The notes under the pieces are model-generated. The model was not told the origin of the DNA. It did not search any database and worked only from the letters and a program-made list of their open reading frames with translations. A stretch of DNA of 64,000 bases from Bacteroidales bacterium (GTDB lineage: Bacteria > Bacteroidota > Bacteroidia > Bacteroidales > Lentimicrobiaceae). The position numbers were made by a program, and so were the translations under genes. Where the stretch lies: contig JADJEQ010000047.1 of NCBI GenBank assembly GCA_016709025.1, positions 1-64,000 on the forward strand, read 5' to 3'. Below are positions 26,589-34,688 of this stretch, piece by piece. The first letter of the stretch is position 1, and each line of letters starts with the position of its first letter.

Positions 26589-28133
26589 ATGCGTGTTGAT
26601 GTAATCAGAAAAGATTCTTTGTTTTCACCTGACCCGGGCAGGATTATTCCCCGGTTTACTTTTACGACAGAAAGCAGGAGCATTGAAATCCTGAATGCAG
26701 TGCTTGCTTTTACTGAAGTAGAAGTATCAATTGCCATGAATCAATTACTCAGGGGTTTTTCTACGCGTCACAGGAATGTTACCCGGATATTTGAAAAACA
26801 CTACAATAAACTCAGCCATTTGGTTTCAATGCTTAATATTGATGAAAAGAAACTGAGTTTTGCCCGGAAAGCATTGATTGGATCTTGTTTTACCCATGAA
26901 TATTCCATCGAATCAGCTGCTTTTTACAATCCATCTGTCGTAGAGCACCCTGATCAATCCGGATTGCTACCAGATGAAAAAAGGGTGATTTTTAGCTTCA
27001 GGGCAACCGGTGAAGGGCATATTTCTTCCATTGTGTTCCGCTCTGGTGTTCTTGACAGTGAAAATAACCTGATGATGGAGCCGGTCGGCAGAATGCCTGC
27101 TGAAGCGGATGTGGTTAAGCGTAACATTTACATCAAAAAGGCTTTTTTACAAAAGCTGAGTGTGATGCAGTCAAAGGAAAATGTTGTTTTAACTTCCCTT
27201 TTGCTGGGTAACCTTGGGGAAAGTTTTAGTTACAGTGAATTGATGCGATGCATGAATGAACAGCAGAATAGACCGGTATTTCCTGATAAAGCGCTCGCCA
27301 GCCAGATAATGTGTATGGCATCTTCTCAATATGAAATTGATTTTTCAATTGATTCAGCCATCTCAGAAAGGGTTATTTTTCCTTTTTCTTCAGCCGGGCA
27401 AAAGGGAATTGAAGATGCCCGTTTTGTAAAATTTACCGAAGATGATGGTGAGATAACCTATTATGCTACCTATACTGCCAATAATGGGACATCCCTTGTG
27501 CCGAAACTGATTAAAACATCAGATTTTTATCATTTCAATGTTATACCTATGTATGGGGAAATTGTCGCGAATACAGGAATGGCTTTGTTCCCCAGAAAAA
27601 TAAACGGCAGATATGCCATGCTGTGCAGAATTGATGACGTTAACAACTACATTTCCTACTCGGATAACATCAACATATGGCATGATGCTGAACTTTTGCA
27701 AAAACCGAAATATCCCTGGGAAATTCTTCAGATCGGGAATGCCGGTTCACCCATTGAAACGGAGCAGGGCTGGTTGGTGATTACGCATGCAGTAGGCCCG
27801 ATGGGAAAATGCGTGATTAGTGCATCCCTGTTCGATTTGGATGATCCTGGCAGGGAAACCGGCAGGCTCAGGGAACCTTTGATTTTGCCTGACAAAACGG
27901 AGAGAGAAGGTTATGTGCCAAACGTAATATTTTCATGCGGTTCAATCATTCACAATGAGAGCCTCATCATTCCCTATTCGATGTCGGACCATACATCAAG
28001 TTATGCATCCGTCGATTTAAAGGAACTTATGAATGAACTTCAGGGAGTTGAAAAATCAATCACTGAATCCATTGACAATCAGATCGATGGTCTGATCAAT
28101 AGCAGATATAACAGTGTATTAAAAGTAGCCTGA
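26589..28133 (+). CDS. GH130-family enzyme, copy 2
   Basis: A 514-residue paralog of the previous gene with the same N-terminal extension (SIESAAFYNPSVVEHPDQSG, RATGEGHISSIVFRSG) and the same GH130 core (GIEDARFVKFTEDDGEITYY, LFPRKINGRYAMLCRI, NAGSPIETEQGWLVITHAVG, EREGYVPNVIFSCG). It lacks the ~40-residue insert of copy 1 and has a longer C-terminal tail. The two genes are in tandem, 206 bp apart; the gap has no terminator or 65-bp module. Retention of two diverged copies suggests different chain-length or linkage preferences, as in known paired GH130 phosphorylases; that is inference. Confidence 0.88.
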   Translation: MRVDVIRKDSLFSPDPGRIIPRFTFTTESRSIEILNAVLAFTEVEVSIAMNQLLRGFSTRHRNVTRIFEKHYNKLSHLVSMLNIDEKKLSFARKALIGSCFTHEYSIESAAFYNPSVVEHPDQSGLLPDEKRVIFSFRATGEGHISSIVFRSGVLDSENNLMMEPVGRMPAEADVVKRNIYIKKAFLQKLSVMQSKENVVLTSLLLGNLGESFSYSELMRCMNEQQNRPVFPDKALASQIMCMASSQYEIDFSIDSAISERVIFPFSSAGQKGIEDARFVKFTEDDGEITYYATYTANNGTSLVPKLIKTSDFYHFNVIPMYGEIVANTGMALFPRKINGRYAMLCRIDDVNNYISYSDNINIWHDAELLQKPKYPWEILQIGNAGSPIETEQGWLVITHAVGPMGKCVISASLFDLDDPGRETGRLREPLILPDKTEREGYVPNVIFSCGSIIHNESLIIPYSMSDHTSSYASVDLKELMNELQGVEKSITESIDNQIDGLINSRYNSVLKVA

Positions 28134-28282
28134 AAGGGTTTTGAAATTTAAAGACTGTTTAATTTTTAATTCCATTATCAATAGGCCAGTCCTTTAGGGC
28201 AGGCATAATAATAAATAAAAGAACCAGGGGCAAAATCCTGATAAATTTGTAAATTCATCCGTAATTAATTTCCTTTTTAAAG

Positions 28283-28404
28283 GTCGGACGCCTGACTGCC
28301 ACAGCCAGGGAACCTGCCTGCCTGAAACTGACAGTCAGGCAGGCCAACATGTTTAACATTAATCATTTATTTGCCTGCCTGCTTAAGAACATTCAGGCAG
28401 GTTT
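28283..28404. repeat. GCCTGCCTG-type palindromic repeats
   Basis: Several copies of GCCTGCCTG and its complement CAGGCAGG within 120 bp form alternative hairpins. The same words occur singly at 34.1-34.3 and 38.0 kb. Confidence 0.7.
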
Positions 28405-28504
28405 CTGCATGCACTTCATTTGGGTTTCAATACAAATTTTTCAGGATTTTGCCATAATCAGTGATATTTTATTCGAAATCCGCCCTAAGGAACGGATGTA
28501 AGCA

Positions 28505-28681
28505 GGGCCTGCTGAAAAACCGACAATAAGTACATTATCAGAATCATACAATGAAAATTTAAATTCTTTGTGCAAGGTATTTGTGAAACTTTATCACTTT
28601 TCCCTGCACCTTCATAAAGTTGACAAAATAGAATCCCGTAGGGATTTCCGGGGAACTCCTGGCGGAGTTTTTCAGCAAGCT
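28505..28681. mobile_element. MITE-like element, copy 1 (terminal inverted repeats)
   Basis: Left end GGGCCTGCTGAAAAAC (28505-28520), right end GTTTTTCAGCAAGCT (28667-28681), which are inverted repeats of each other over about 13 bp. The 177-bp inside holds small palindromes (ATCCCGTAGGGAT, AACTCCTGGCGGAGTT) and no gene. A second element with the same ends is at 59325-59577, so this is a dispersed non-coding family. Confidence 0.7.
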
Positions 28682-28778
28682 CAAAGTAAAAGGGTTATCT
28701 GATGGTATAATCTTCTAAATACATAGTGAAGATAAATTTTTGCATAATCCGGTTGTCTTTATTTTGTGCTTATAATCA

Positions 28779-28809
28779 GGGCTGTTCCTTAAAGGGGCGG
28801 CCTTTTTTT
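28779..28809 (+). terminator. Rho-independent terminator upstream of module F
   Basis: GGCTGTTCC pairs with GGGGCGGCC (with G-U pairs) around TTAAA and is followed by seven T. It shields the YtxH operon promoter from upstream transcription. Confidence 0.75.
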
Positions 28810-28834
28810 ATTCGTTTTAACTCTTTTCCCAATG

Positions 28835-28899
28835 TGAGAATGATGTAATACTGATTTAAAATTATGTAACGAATTGTGGGTGTGTGTAGCTGAACTTTG
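28835..28899 (+). promoter_or_regulatory. AraC-type promoter module F (for the YtxH operon)
   Basis: Box 1 TGAGAATGATGTAAT at 28835 (one change from consensus), box 2 TGTAAC at 28865, -7 box GAACTTTG at 28892-28899. The start codon of the YtxH protein is 41 bp downstream. Confidence 0.85.
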
Positions 28900-28939
28900 C
28901 ATGATCAAATAATTCATTAACCCTTAAAATCATACAACA

Positions 28940-29218
28940 ATGAATGCAGGTAAAATAATATTAAGCGCAGTTGCAAGTGCGGCCATTGGTGCCGCATTGG
29001 GAGTTTTATTCGCCCCGGATAAAGGCTCATCCACCAGAAGAAAAATTTCGAAAAAGAGTGGTGATATGACAAATGATCTGGAAAGAAAGTTCAACAAATT
29101 TGTGGATAAGTTTTCCAAAAAGTTTGAAAAACTGCAGGATGACGCCACCGAAATGGCTGAGGAAATTAAGTCCAAAGCGGAAGATACTTCAGCAAAATTC
29201 GGCAATAACAAAGTCTGA
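28940..29218 (+). CDS. YtxH-domain small protein
   Basis: Ninety-two residues. An N-terminal glycine/alanine-rich membrane segment (ILSAVASAAIGAALGVLFAPDKG) with the family's LFAPxxG turn is followed by a positively and negatively charged amphipathic helix (RKISKKSGDMTNDLERKFNKFVDKF and onwards). YtxH proteins are general-stress membrane proteins of unknown mechanism. It is the first gene after module F; a 10-bp hairpin (29256-29291) separates it from the rest of the operon, so it may be made in excess over the downstream proteins. Confidence 0.87.
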   Translation: MNAGKIILSAVASAAIGAALGVLFAPDKGSSTRRKISKKSGDMTNDLERKFNKFVDKFSKKFEKLQDDATEMAEEIKSKAEDTSAKFGNNKV

Positions 29219-29255
29219 TTTTCCTGCTTGTAATACTATCAGGTAAGTGGAAAGT

Positions 29256-29291
29256 GCAATATCCAACAGATAAAACTCCGATGGATATTGC
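29256..29291 (+). other. Perfect 10-bp hairpin between ytxH-like and holin-like genes
   Basis: GCAATATCCA (29256-29265) and TGGATATTGC (29282-29291) pair perfectly around a 16-base loop. Only a weak T-rich tail follows, so partial termination or transcript-end protection is more likely than full termination. Confidence 0.6.
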
Positions 29292-29326
29292 TTCTTCCTT
29301 GTCAGGTATAATATAAAAATCAGAAC

Positions 29327-29668
29327 ATGGAAACACCGTCGAGTTTATTGCAAACGCTATTTGAGCAAATTAAGGATCTGGGTTTAACTACCTATGAACT
29401 TACCAAACTGAAAGCACTTGAAGCCATTACGAAGATTGTTTCAAAATTGGTGTCAAAACTTATCGTAGTGCTGGTGATTTCCATGTTTGTTCTGATTCTT
29501 AATTTTGGACTTGCGTTGTATCTTGGAGAAATTCTTGGGAAGATTTACCTTGGATTCTTCATCGTCGCAGCATTTGACCTTATTGTGGGAATTGTATTTC
29601 ATTTCTTTCTTCATAAATGGATCAATAAACCGGTGAGCGATTCAATTATTTCTGAGGCACTTCAATAA
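29327..29668 (+). CDS. Holin-superfamily-like (YqjE-like) membrane protein
   Basis: A 113-residue protein with two membrane helices (LIVVLVISMFVLILNFGLALYLGEILG and IYLGFFIVAAFDLIVGIVFHFF) after an amphipathic N-terminal region. This arrangement fits the phage-holin-3/YqjE superfamily of small bacterial membrane proteins, which in this context is not a phage lysis gene. It lies 8 bp before the next gene. YtxH, YqjE-like and a third small protein recall the E. coli yqjD-yqjE-yqjK order of stress-induced membrane proteins, but the sequence relation is distant. Confidence 0.7.
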   Translation: METPSSLLQTLFEQIKDLGLTTYELTKLKALEAITKIVSKLVSKLIVVLVISMFVLILNFGLALYLGEILGKIYLGFFIVAAFDLIVGIVFHFFLHKWINKPVSDSIISEALQ

Positions 29669-29676
29669 ACTGTATC

Positions 29677-30087
29677 ATGGAAAAAGTAGAAACATTGGCC
29701 GGACTAAAGGCTACCATTGAGGCTTTGGAAGCCAGGCAGGAAGAACAATCTATGCAATTGCGCTATCAGGCTGATCTTTCTTATGAAAGTCTGAAGCCGG
29801 TGAATCTTATTAAAAGTGTTTTCAGTAACTCTTCCGCACCCTCCAGCAGATCAGGTAATTTGTTAAGCAATTCAGTTGGTTTAAGTGCTGGTTATATTGC
29901 AAAAATTGTAATTGAAGGTGCCATGAAAAGACCGTTGAGCAGGCTTGTTGGTAATGCTGTAATGTTTGGAATACAAACTATTATTGCGAAAAACCCCAAC
30001 ACAATACGAAATATAGGCACAGGGTTATTTAGCCTGTTAAGGCGAAGTAGGAAAGAAACGCAAACGGAACTGAACCTCAACAATTAA
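29677..30087 (+). CDS. Hypothetical protein in the YtxH operon
   Basis: A 136-residue protein with an N-terminal coiled-coil-like segment (TIEALEARQEEQSMQLRYQA), a Ser-rich linker, and a moderately hydrophobic C-terminal half (VGLSAGYIAKIVIEGAMKRP, AVMFGIQTIIAKN) ending in a basic and polar tail. Family not recognised. By position (third of four co-directional genes, 8-bp spacing on one side and 7 bp on the other) it is a co-translated partner of the YqjE-like protein. Confidence 0.7.
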   Translation: MEKVETLAGLKATIEALEARQEEQSMQLRYQADLSYESLKPVNLIKSVFSNSSAPSSRSGNLLSNSVGLSAGYIAKIVIEGAMKRPLSRLVGNAVMFGIQTIIAKNPNTIRNIGTGLFSLLRRSRKETQTELNLNN

Positions 30088-30094
30088 TCCGAAA

Positions 30095-31222
30095 ATGAAG
30101 CAACCCGACATTGAGATGGCTGCCATCTATAAATTTCCATTTTATGCGAAGGCTGCGCTCCTGTTGGTAGGATTTTATGTTTTTATCAGTATGCTTTCCA
30201 TAGGTCAGGGAATCATTGTTCCCCTGATCTTTTCGATTATTCTTGCCATTTTGCTTCATCCGGTTGTCAATTTTTTTGTCAGGATAGGCATTAATAAAAT
30301 ATTTGCGATTATAATCACTTTATTCCTTACTATAATTGTGATAGCAGCGTTTGGTGCTTTGATATTTTCGCAGGCGAGCCGTTTCAGCGAAACATGGCCG
30401 GTACTGGTTGATAAATTTACGCTCATGCTCAATCAAAGCATTGGTGTTATTTCTGGTTATTTTGATATTAATCCACAAAGCATTCATGCCTGGATTTCAA
30501 AAACCAAGGTTGAACTTATTAATAACAGTGGTTCTGCCATTGGACAGACAATTATGACTGTTGGTAGCAGCCTGGTGGTTTTGTTTCTGGTTCCGGTTTA
30601 TATTTTTTTAATCCTCTTTTATCAACCACTCCTTATTGATTTTATTCACCAGCTTTTTGGAAAAGACAACAAAAGTAAGGTTGGTGAAATAATTTCCCAG
30701 ACAAAAACAGTTGTGCAGCGCTATTTGGTTGGATTGGTTATTGAAGTTATCATCATTGCTGCTCTTGAAATTGCCGCCCTTTTCATACTAGGCATTGAGT
30801 ATGCCATTCTGTTGGGAGTTATAGGGGCATTGCTCAATCTTATACCCTATATAGGCGGTCTTGTGGCCGTAGCCCTGCCAATGATGGTAGCGCTGGCTAC
30901 CAAAGATTCAGGCTGGTATGCGGTGTATGTATTGGCAATCTATTATTTCATTCAATTAATAGATAACAACTACATCGTTCCCAAGATAGTAGCCTCAAAA
31001 GTAAAAATAAATGCCCTTTTCTCAATCATAGCCGTGATAGCCGGAAATGCATTGTGGGGAGTGTCTGGTATGTTTTTGTCTATACCGCTTCTGGCCATTG
31101 TAAAACTGATTTTCGACCACATTGAGTCTATGAAACCCTGGGGATTTCTTTTGGGCGACACAATGCCATCGATTCTGAAGATTGACCCCATCCTGAAGAA
31201 AATCAAAAAGCTGTCCGGATGA
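30095..31222 (+). CDS. AI-2E family transporter (copy 1)
   Basis: A 375-residue inner-membrane protein with about eight helices and the AI-2E_transport domain: LLVGFYVFISMLSIGQGIIVPLIFSIILAILLHPVV at the start, and ILLGVIGALLNLIPYIGGLVAVALPMM and NNYIVPKIVASKVKINALFSIIAVI near the end. Members include the E. coli autoinducer-2 exporter TqsA and Na+/H+ antiporters; substrate cannot be inferred. Last gene of the module F operon. A second member is encoded at 61164-62222. Confidence 0.92.
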   Translation: MKQPDIEMAAIYKFPFYAKAALLLVGFYVFISMLSIGQGIIVPLIFSIILAILLHPVVNFFVRIGINKIFAIIITLFLTIIVIAAFGALIFSQASRFSETWPVLVDKFTLMLNQSIGVISGYFDINPQSIHAWISKTKVELINNSGSAIGQTIMTVGSSLVVLFLVPVYIFLILFYQPLLIDFIHQLFGKDNKSKVGEIISQTKTVVQRYLVGLVIEVIIIAALEIAALFILGIEYAILLGVIGALLNLIPYIGGLVAVALPMMVALATKDSGWYAVYVLAIYYFIQLIDNNYIVPKIVASKVKINALFSIIAVIAGNALWGVSGMFLSIPLLAIVKLIFDHIESMKPWGFLLGDTMPSILKIDPILKKIKKLSG

Positions 31223-31594
31223 GTTTCGCTGATGTATTATGCAGATGAAGGTATTTTAAGCATTTGCAATTGAATGATAGGATCCGAGCATTCCAGGATG
31301 ATTTATGATATTTTTTTACCTGATTTTCAGATCAAGCCTGCAGGTAAATTTTCGCGGGAAATATCTCCTGAAAGTGAATGGCCTCTGAAAAAATAATAAG
31401 GATTTACCGACAGCCTGATTTTGATAAAAGATTCCCTCCAGGTTGAATTAAAAACTGGTGGAAAATGCTTTAAAAACATGAAAATCAGGTATATTATAGA
31501 TTATTTTTTTGGGAATCTACTTTTTACTCTGATGTTTTTTTGTCACTACGGCTCTTTGCGAAGTGGAATCCGGATTTAAATGTGGGAGGAATAA
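31223..31594. other. Intergenic region without recognised elements
   Basis: About 370 bp, AT-rich. No open frame, terminator or 65-bp module is seen. A GGGAGGA sequence just before the ATG at 31595 is an unusually good ribosome binding site for this genome. Confidence 0.5.
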
Positions 31595-34084
31595 ATGATT
31601 GTTAATTTTAAAAAAATGGAAAATCAAAGCGAAAATACGACATACGAGAACGATCTGAGCAACCAGGAAGAACTATTTGGAATGGCCAATCCGGCTCTTT
31701 TAGGAACAAAACTCTTAACAAGTGTTCAGAATCTTTCCACGCGCAGCATCCAAAAACGGGCAGAAATATTATTTGTTTCGTCATACCCTCCCCGGGAATG
31801 CGGCATAGCCACCTATTCGCAGGATTTAATAAAGGCACTGAACAATAAGTTCAGCAATTCTTTTTTAATCAGGGTGTGTGCCCTCGAAACAGGAAACGCA
31901 AACTTTGCTTATCCACCTGAAGTAAAGCATGTGCTGAATACTTCGCGGGAAGCTGACTTTAAAAAACTTGCGTTTAAAATTAACAGGGACAATAACATTG
32001 AAGTTGTTATGATTCAGCATGAATTTGGGTTTTATAAACAACAGGAGGAAGCATTTATGCAATTCTTAATTGAATTGTCAAAACCGGTTGTCCTTGTTTT
32101 CCATACTGTACTGCCTAAGCCTGATAAAGAGTTAAAAGCGAAGGTAAAACGAATCGTTGCAGCCTGTAAATCAATTGTGGTGATGACGCATAATTCCGCT
32201 AATATTTTGTCGGAGGATTATGGTATTTCCATGAATAAAATATCAGTAATACCTCATGGTACGCACCTTGTACAACACTTAAGTAAAAATTTCCTGAAAA
32301 ATAAATTTGGACTGACAGACCGGAAAGTGATCACAACTTTTGGACTTTTGAGTTCAGGGAAAAGCATTGAAACTACCCTTGAAGCAATGCCTGCCATTGT
32401 TAAAACCAGCCCTGAAGTCGTCTTTCTGGTTATTGGTAAAACTCACCCTGAGGTTGTAAAAGCAGAAGGAGAAAAGTACAGGAAAATGCTTGAAAAAAAG
32501 GTTGAACAACTTTCATTGCAGGATCATGTAATTTTTATAAACAAGTATCTGCCGCTGCCCGAGTTATTGGAGTATCTGCAGCTTACCGACATTTACATTT
32601 TTACCACGAACGATCCCAATCAGGCGGTCAGCGGTACCTTTGCCTATGCTATGAGTTGTGCCTGTCCAATTATCTCAACCCCGATTCCTCATGCAAAGGA
32701 AGTTTTAACAAAGGATACCGGAATTGTTTTCGATTTTCGTAATTCGAAACAACTTGCGGATGGTGTAAGCCTTTTGCTCAGCGATGAGCCACTGAGAAAG
32801 AATCTCAGTATAAATGCACTTCAGAAAATAGTTTCAACTGCCTGGGAAAATTCGGCGGTATCGCATGCGTTATTGCTGGCTGAAACTGCCGGAAACAAAA
32901 CAAAGGTTCGTTTTAATTATCCGGCCATCAACCTGAATCATCTGAAACAGATGACTACCCCCAAAGGTATTATTCAGTTTTCAAAGATCAACCAACCGGA
33001 TATTAACTCCGGTTATACGCTTGATGACAATGCAAGGGCCCTGGTGGCCATTGGAATGTACTTTAAACAGACAGGCAATGACGAAAGTATTGAAGAGATC
33101 AGGAAATATCTTGGTTTTATAAAGTATTGTCAACAACCGGAAGGCGATTTCAAGAACTATGTGGATAAAAAGGGCCAGTTCACAGAACAGAACAGCGAAG
33201 TTAACCTTGATGATTCCAATGGAAGGGCTATATGGGCGCTGGGCTATATCATTTCCCTTACAGGTCTGCTGCCTGCAGAGATTATCACAAAAGCTGAAAC
33301 GATTCTGAAAAAAGCAATGGTTCACATGGCAAAGGTAAATTCAACCAGGGCTATGGCATTCGCGATAAAAGGGCTTTATTACTATCAAAGATCAATTAAG
33401 TCTCCCGAGAATCTGTTGCTTATCAGGTCACTCGCCAATCGGCTGGTGCAGATGTACAGACACGAGTCGGGAAAGGACTGGGAATGGTTTGAAGGCTACC
33501 TTACATACGCCAACAGCACATTGCCGGAATCCATGTTGTACGCCTGGCTGATGACCGGAGATAAAGTTTATAAAGAAATCGCTGTATCCTCCTTTAAATT
33601 CCTTCTGTCGCAGACTTTCAATGAAAACGGGATTGAAGTTATTTCCAATAAAAACTGGCTTCTGAAAGGTCATGAATCAGGGCATTTTGGTGAACAGCCA
33701 ATTGATGTGGCATATACCATCATGACTTTAAGTAAGTTTTACGATGAGTTCAGAGACGAAGACTATCTCCGGAAAATGGAAACAGCATTTAATTGGTTTC
33801 TGGGAAGTAACAGGTTGCATCAGATAATTTACAATCCCTTAACCGGTGGTTGTTACGACGGACTTGAGGAATCAAATGTAAACCTAAATCAGGGGGCAGA
33901 ATCAACAGTTAGTTACCTGATGGCACGAATGACCATGGAGGTATACAAACATGCAGCAGCACGGGCAATTCAAAAGACTGAAGAGACTGTTATGTCCGGG
34001 AATGAAAGCTGGTTGGATAAAAGTAAAAAACGTGTTTCGAGGCTTCGGATGCATTCATCCGCAAGCGGAAGAGATACTGAATAA
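31595..34084 (+). CDS. GT4 glycosyltransferase fused to an (alpha/alpha)-barrel domain
   Basis: An 829-residue cytoplasmic protein. Residues ~55-430 form a GT-B glycosyltransferase of family 4: PRECGIATYSQDL at the start, HEFGFY, TTFGLLSSGKSIETTLEAMP, and a donor-binding region with YAMSCACPIISTPIPHAKEVL. Residues ~445-800 are a helical repeat domain of (alpha/alpha) toroid type, with SGYTLDDNARALVAIGMYF, DDSNGRAIWALGYI and GHFGEQPIDVAYTIM, resembling clan GH-G/L-like catalytic or binding domains. The fusion suggests one polypeptide that builds and trims or measures a glycan. Start at 31595 follows a GGGAGGA site; an ATG at 31616 is the alternative. Related split functions may be the genes at 44315 and 45585. 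Confidence 0.85.
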   Translation: MIVNFKKMENQSENTTYENDLSNQEELFGMANPALLGTKLLTSVQNLSTRSIQKRAEILFVSSYPPRECGIATYSQDLIKALNNKFSNSFLIRVCALETGNANFAYPPEVKHVLNTSREADFKKLAFKINRDNNIEVVMIQHEFGFYKQQEEAFMQFLIELSKPVVLVFHTVLPKPDKELKAKVKRIVAACKSIVVMTHNSANILSEDYGISMNKISVIPHGTHLVQHLSKNFLKNKFGLTDRKVITTFGLLSSGKSIETTLEAMPAIVKTSPEVVFLVIGKTHPEVVKAEGEKYRKMLEKKVEQLSLQDHVIFINKYLPLPELLEYLQLTDIYIFTTNDPNQAVSGTFAYAMSCACPIISTPIPHAKEVLTKDTGIVFDFRNSKQLADGVSLLLSDEPLRKNLSINALQKIVSTAWENSAVSHALLLAETAGNKTKVRFNYPAINLNHLKQMTTPKGIIQFSKINQPDINSGYTLDDNARALVAIGMYFKQTGNDESIEEIRKYLGFIKYCQQPEGDFKNYVDKKGQFTEQNSEVNLDDSNGRAIWALGYIISLTGLLPAEIITKAETILKKAMVHMAKVNSTRAMAFAIKGLYYYQRSIKSPENLLLIRSLANRLVQMYRHESGKDWEWFEGYLTYANSTLPESMLYAWLMTGDKVYKEIAVSSFKFLLSQTFNENGIEVISNKNWLLKGHESGHFGEQPIDVAYTIMTLSKFYDEFRDEDYLRKMETAFNWFLGSNRLHQIIYNPLTGGCYDGLEESNVNLNQGAESTVSYLMARMTMEVYKHAAARAIQKTEETVMSGNESWLDKSKKRVSRLRMHSSASGRDTE

Positions 34085-34503
34085 GGTTAAGGATTCAGCT
34101 GAGGTTGAGGTTAAGCGCCTGCCCGCCTGAATTGCGGCGGGTATTCCTGGCTGAAAGAAGAGGTTATAAGAAAGATCCGGTTTGCTTGTCAGGCCGGGTT
34201 GACCCTTTGAGTGGTCGCGATGGCGCATGCCTTGATTAAAGTCAGGCAGGCCCGGCCTCCTGAAGCATCACGTTTCCATGGTCTTGAGACACAGCGTCTG
34301 CGTCTTTTCTCTTTTTCTTCTTCAATCGTATGATCTCCCACGCTCAGCCACCTGAAATTCCAGGCTTACTGTGGGATTAGAAATTAGAAATTCTCCTATG
34401 TCGATTTCAACTACTCACTACTCTTTCACTCTTCACTTTTTCACTTTTCACTTTCACTTTCACTTTTCACTTTTCACTTTTCACTCTTTCACTTTCTTCA
34501 CTC
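34085..34503. repeat. Palindromes and CACTTTT-type low-complexity tract
   Basis: Contains a CCCGCC/GGCGGG palindrome (34122-34141), CAGGCAGG words, and from about 34413 a tract of CACTTTT/CACTTTC repeats with 6-7 bp period. The open frame 34371-34670 crosses this tract and the promoter module and is not a gene. Confidence 0.75.
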
Positions 34504-34510
34504 CTGCATG

Positions 34511-34575
34511 TGTGAATTATGTAAATTATATCCGAAATAGTATAATGAAGCTACCTGTCGGGTACTATAAATTTA
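34511..34575 (+). promoter_or_regulatory. AraC-type promoter module G (for 34689)
   Basis: Box 1 TGTGAATTATGTAAA at 34511, box 2 TATAAT at 34541, -7 box TAAATTTA at 34568-34575 (one mismatch to TAnnTTTG). The radical SAM gene starts 114 bp later. Confidence 0.8.
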
Positions 34576-34688
34576 TTGTTTTAATATCTGGTCTCTATCA
34601 TTTATTTCCCGGAGAGTGTTTCGGGAATGCCCCGGGTTTTATACCGGTGCATTCAGGTTATATCTGGTAACTCAAAATCTGGCAGGCG

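Noticed and set aside
29327..29668. Phage holin as evidence of a prophage
   Set aside because: No other phage gene is in the window; the gene is embedded in a stress-type operon with YtxH.
34371..34670. Possible 99-residue protein before the radical SAM gene
   Set aside because: The frame crosses a CACTTTT tract and promoter module G; its only in-frame ATG downstream (34544) lies upstream of the predicted transcription start.
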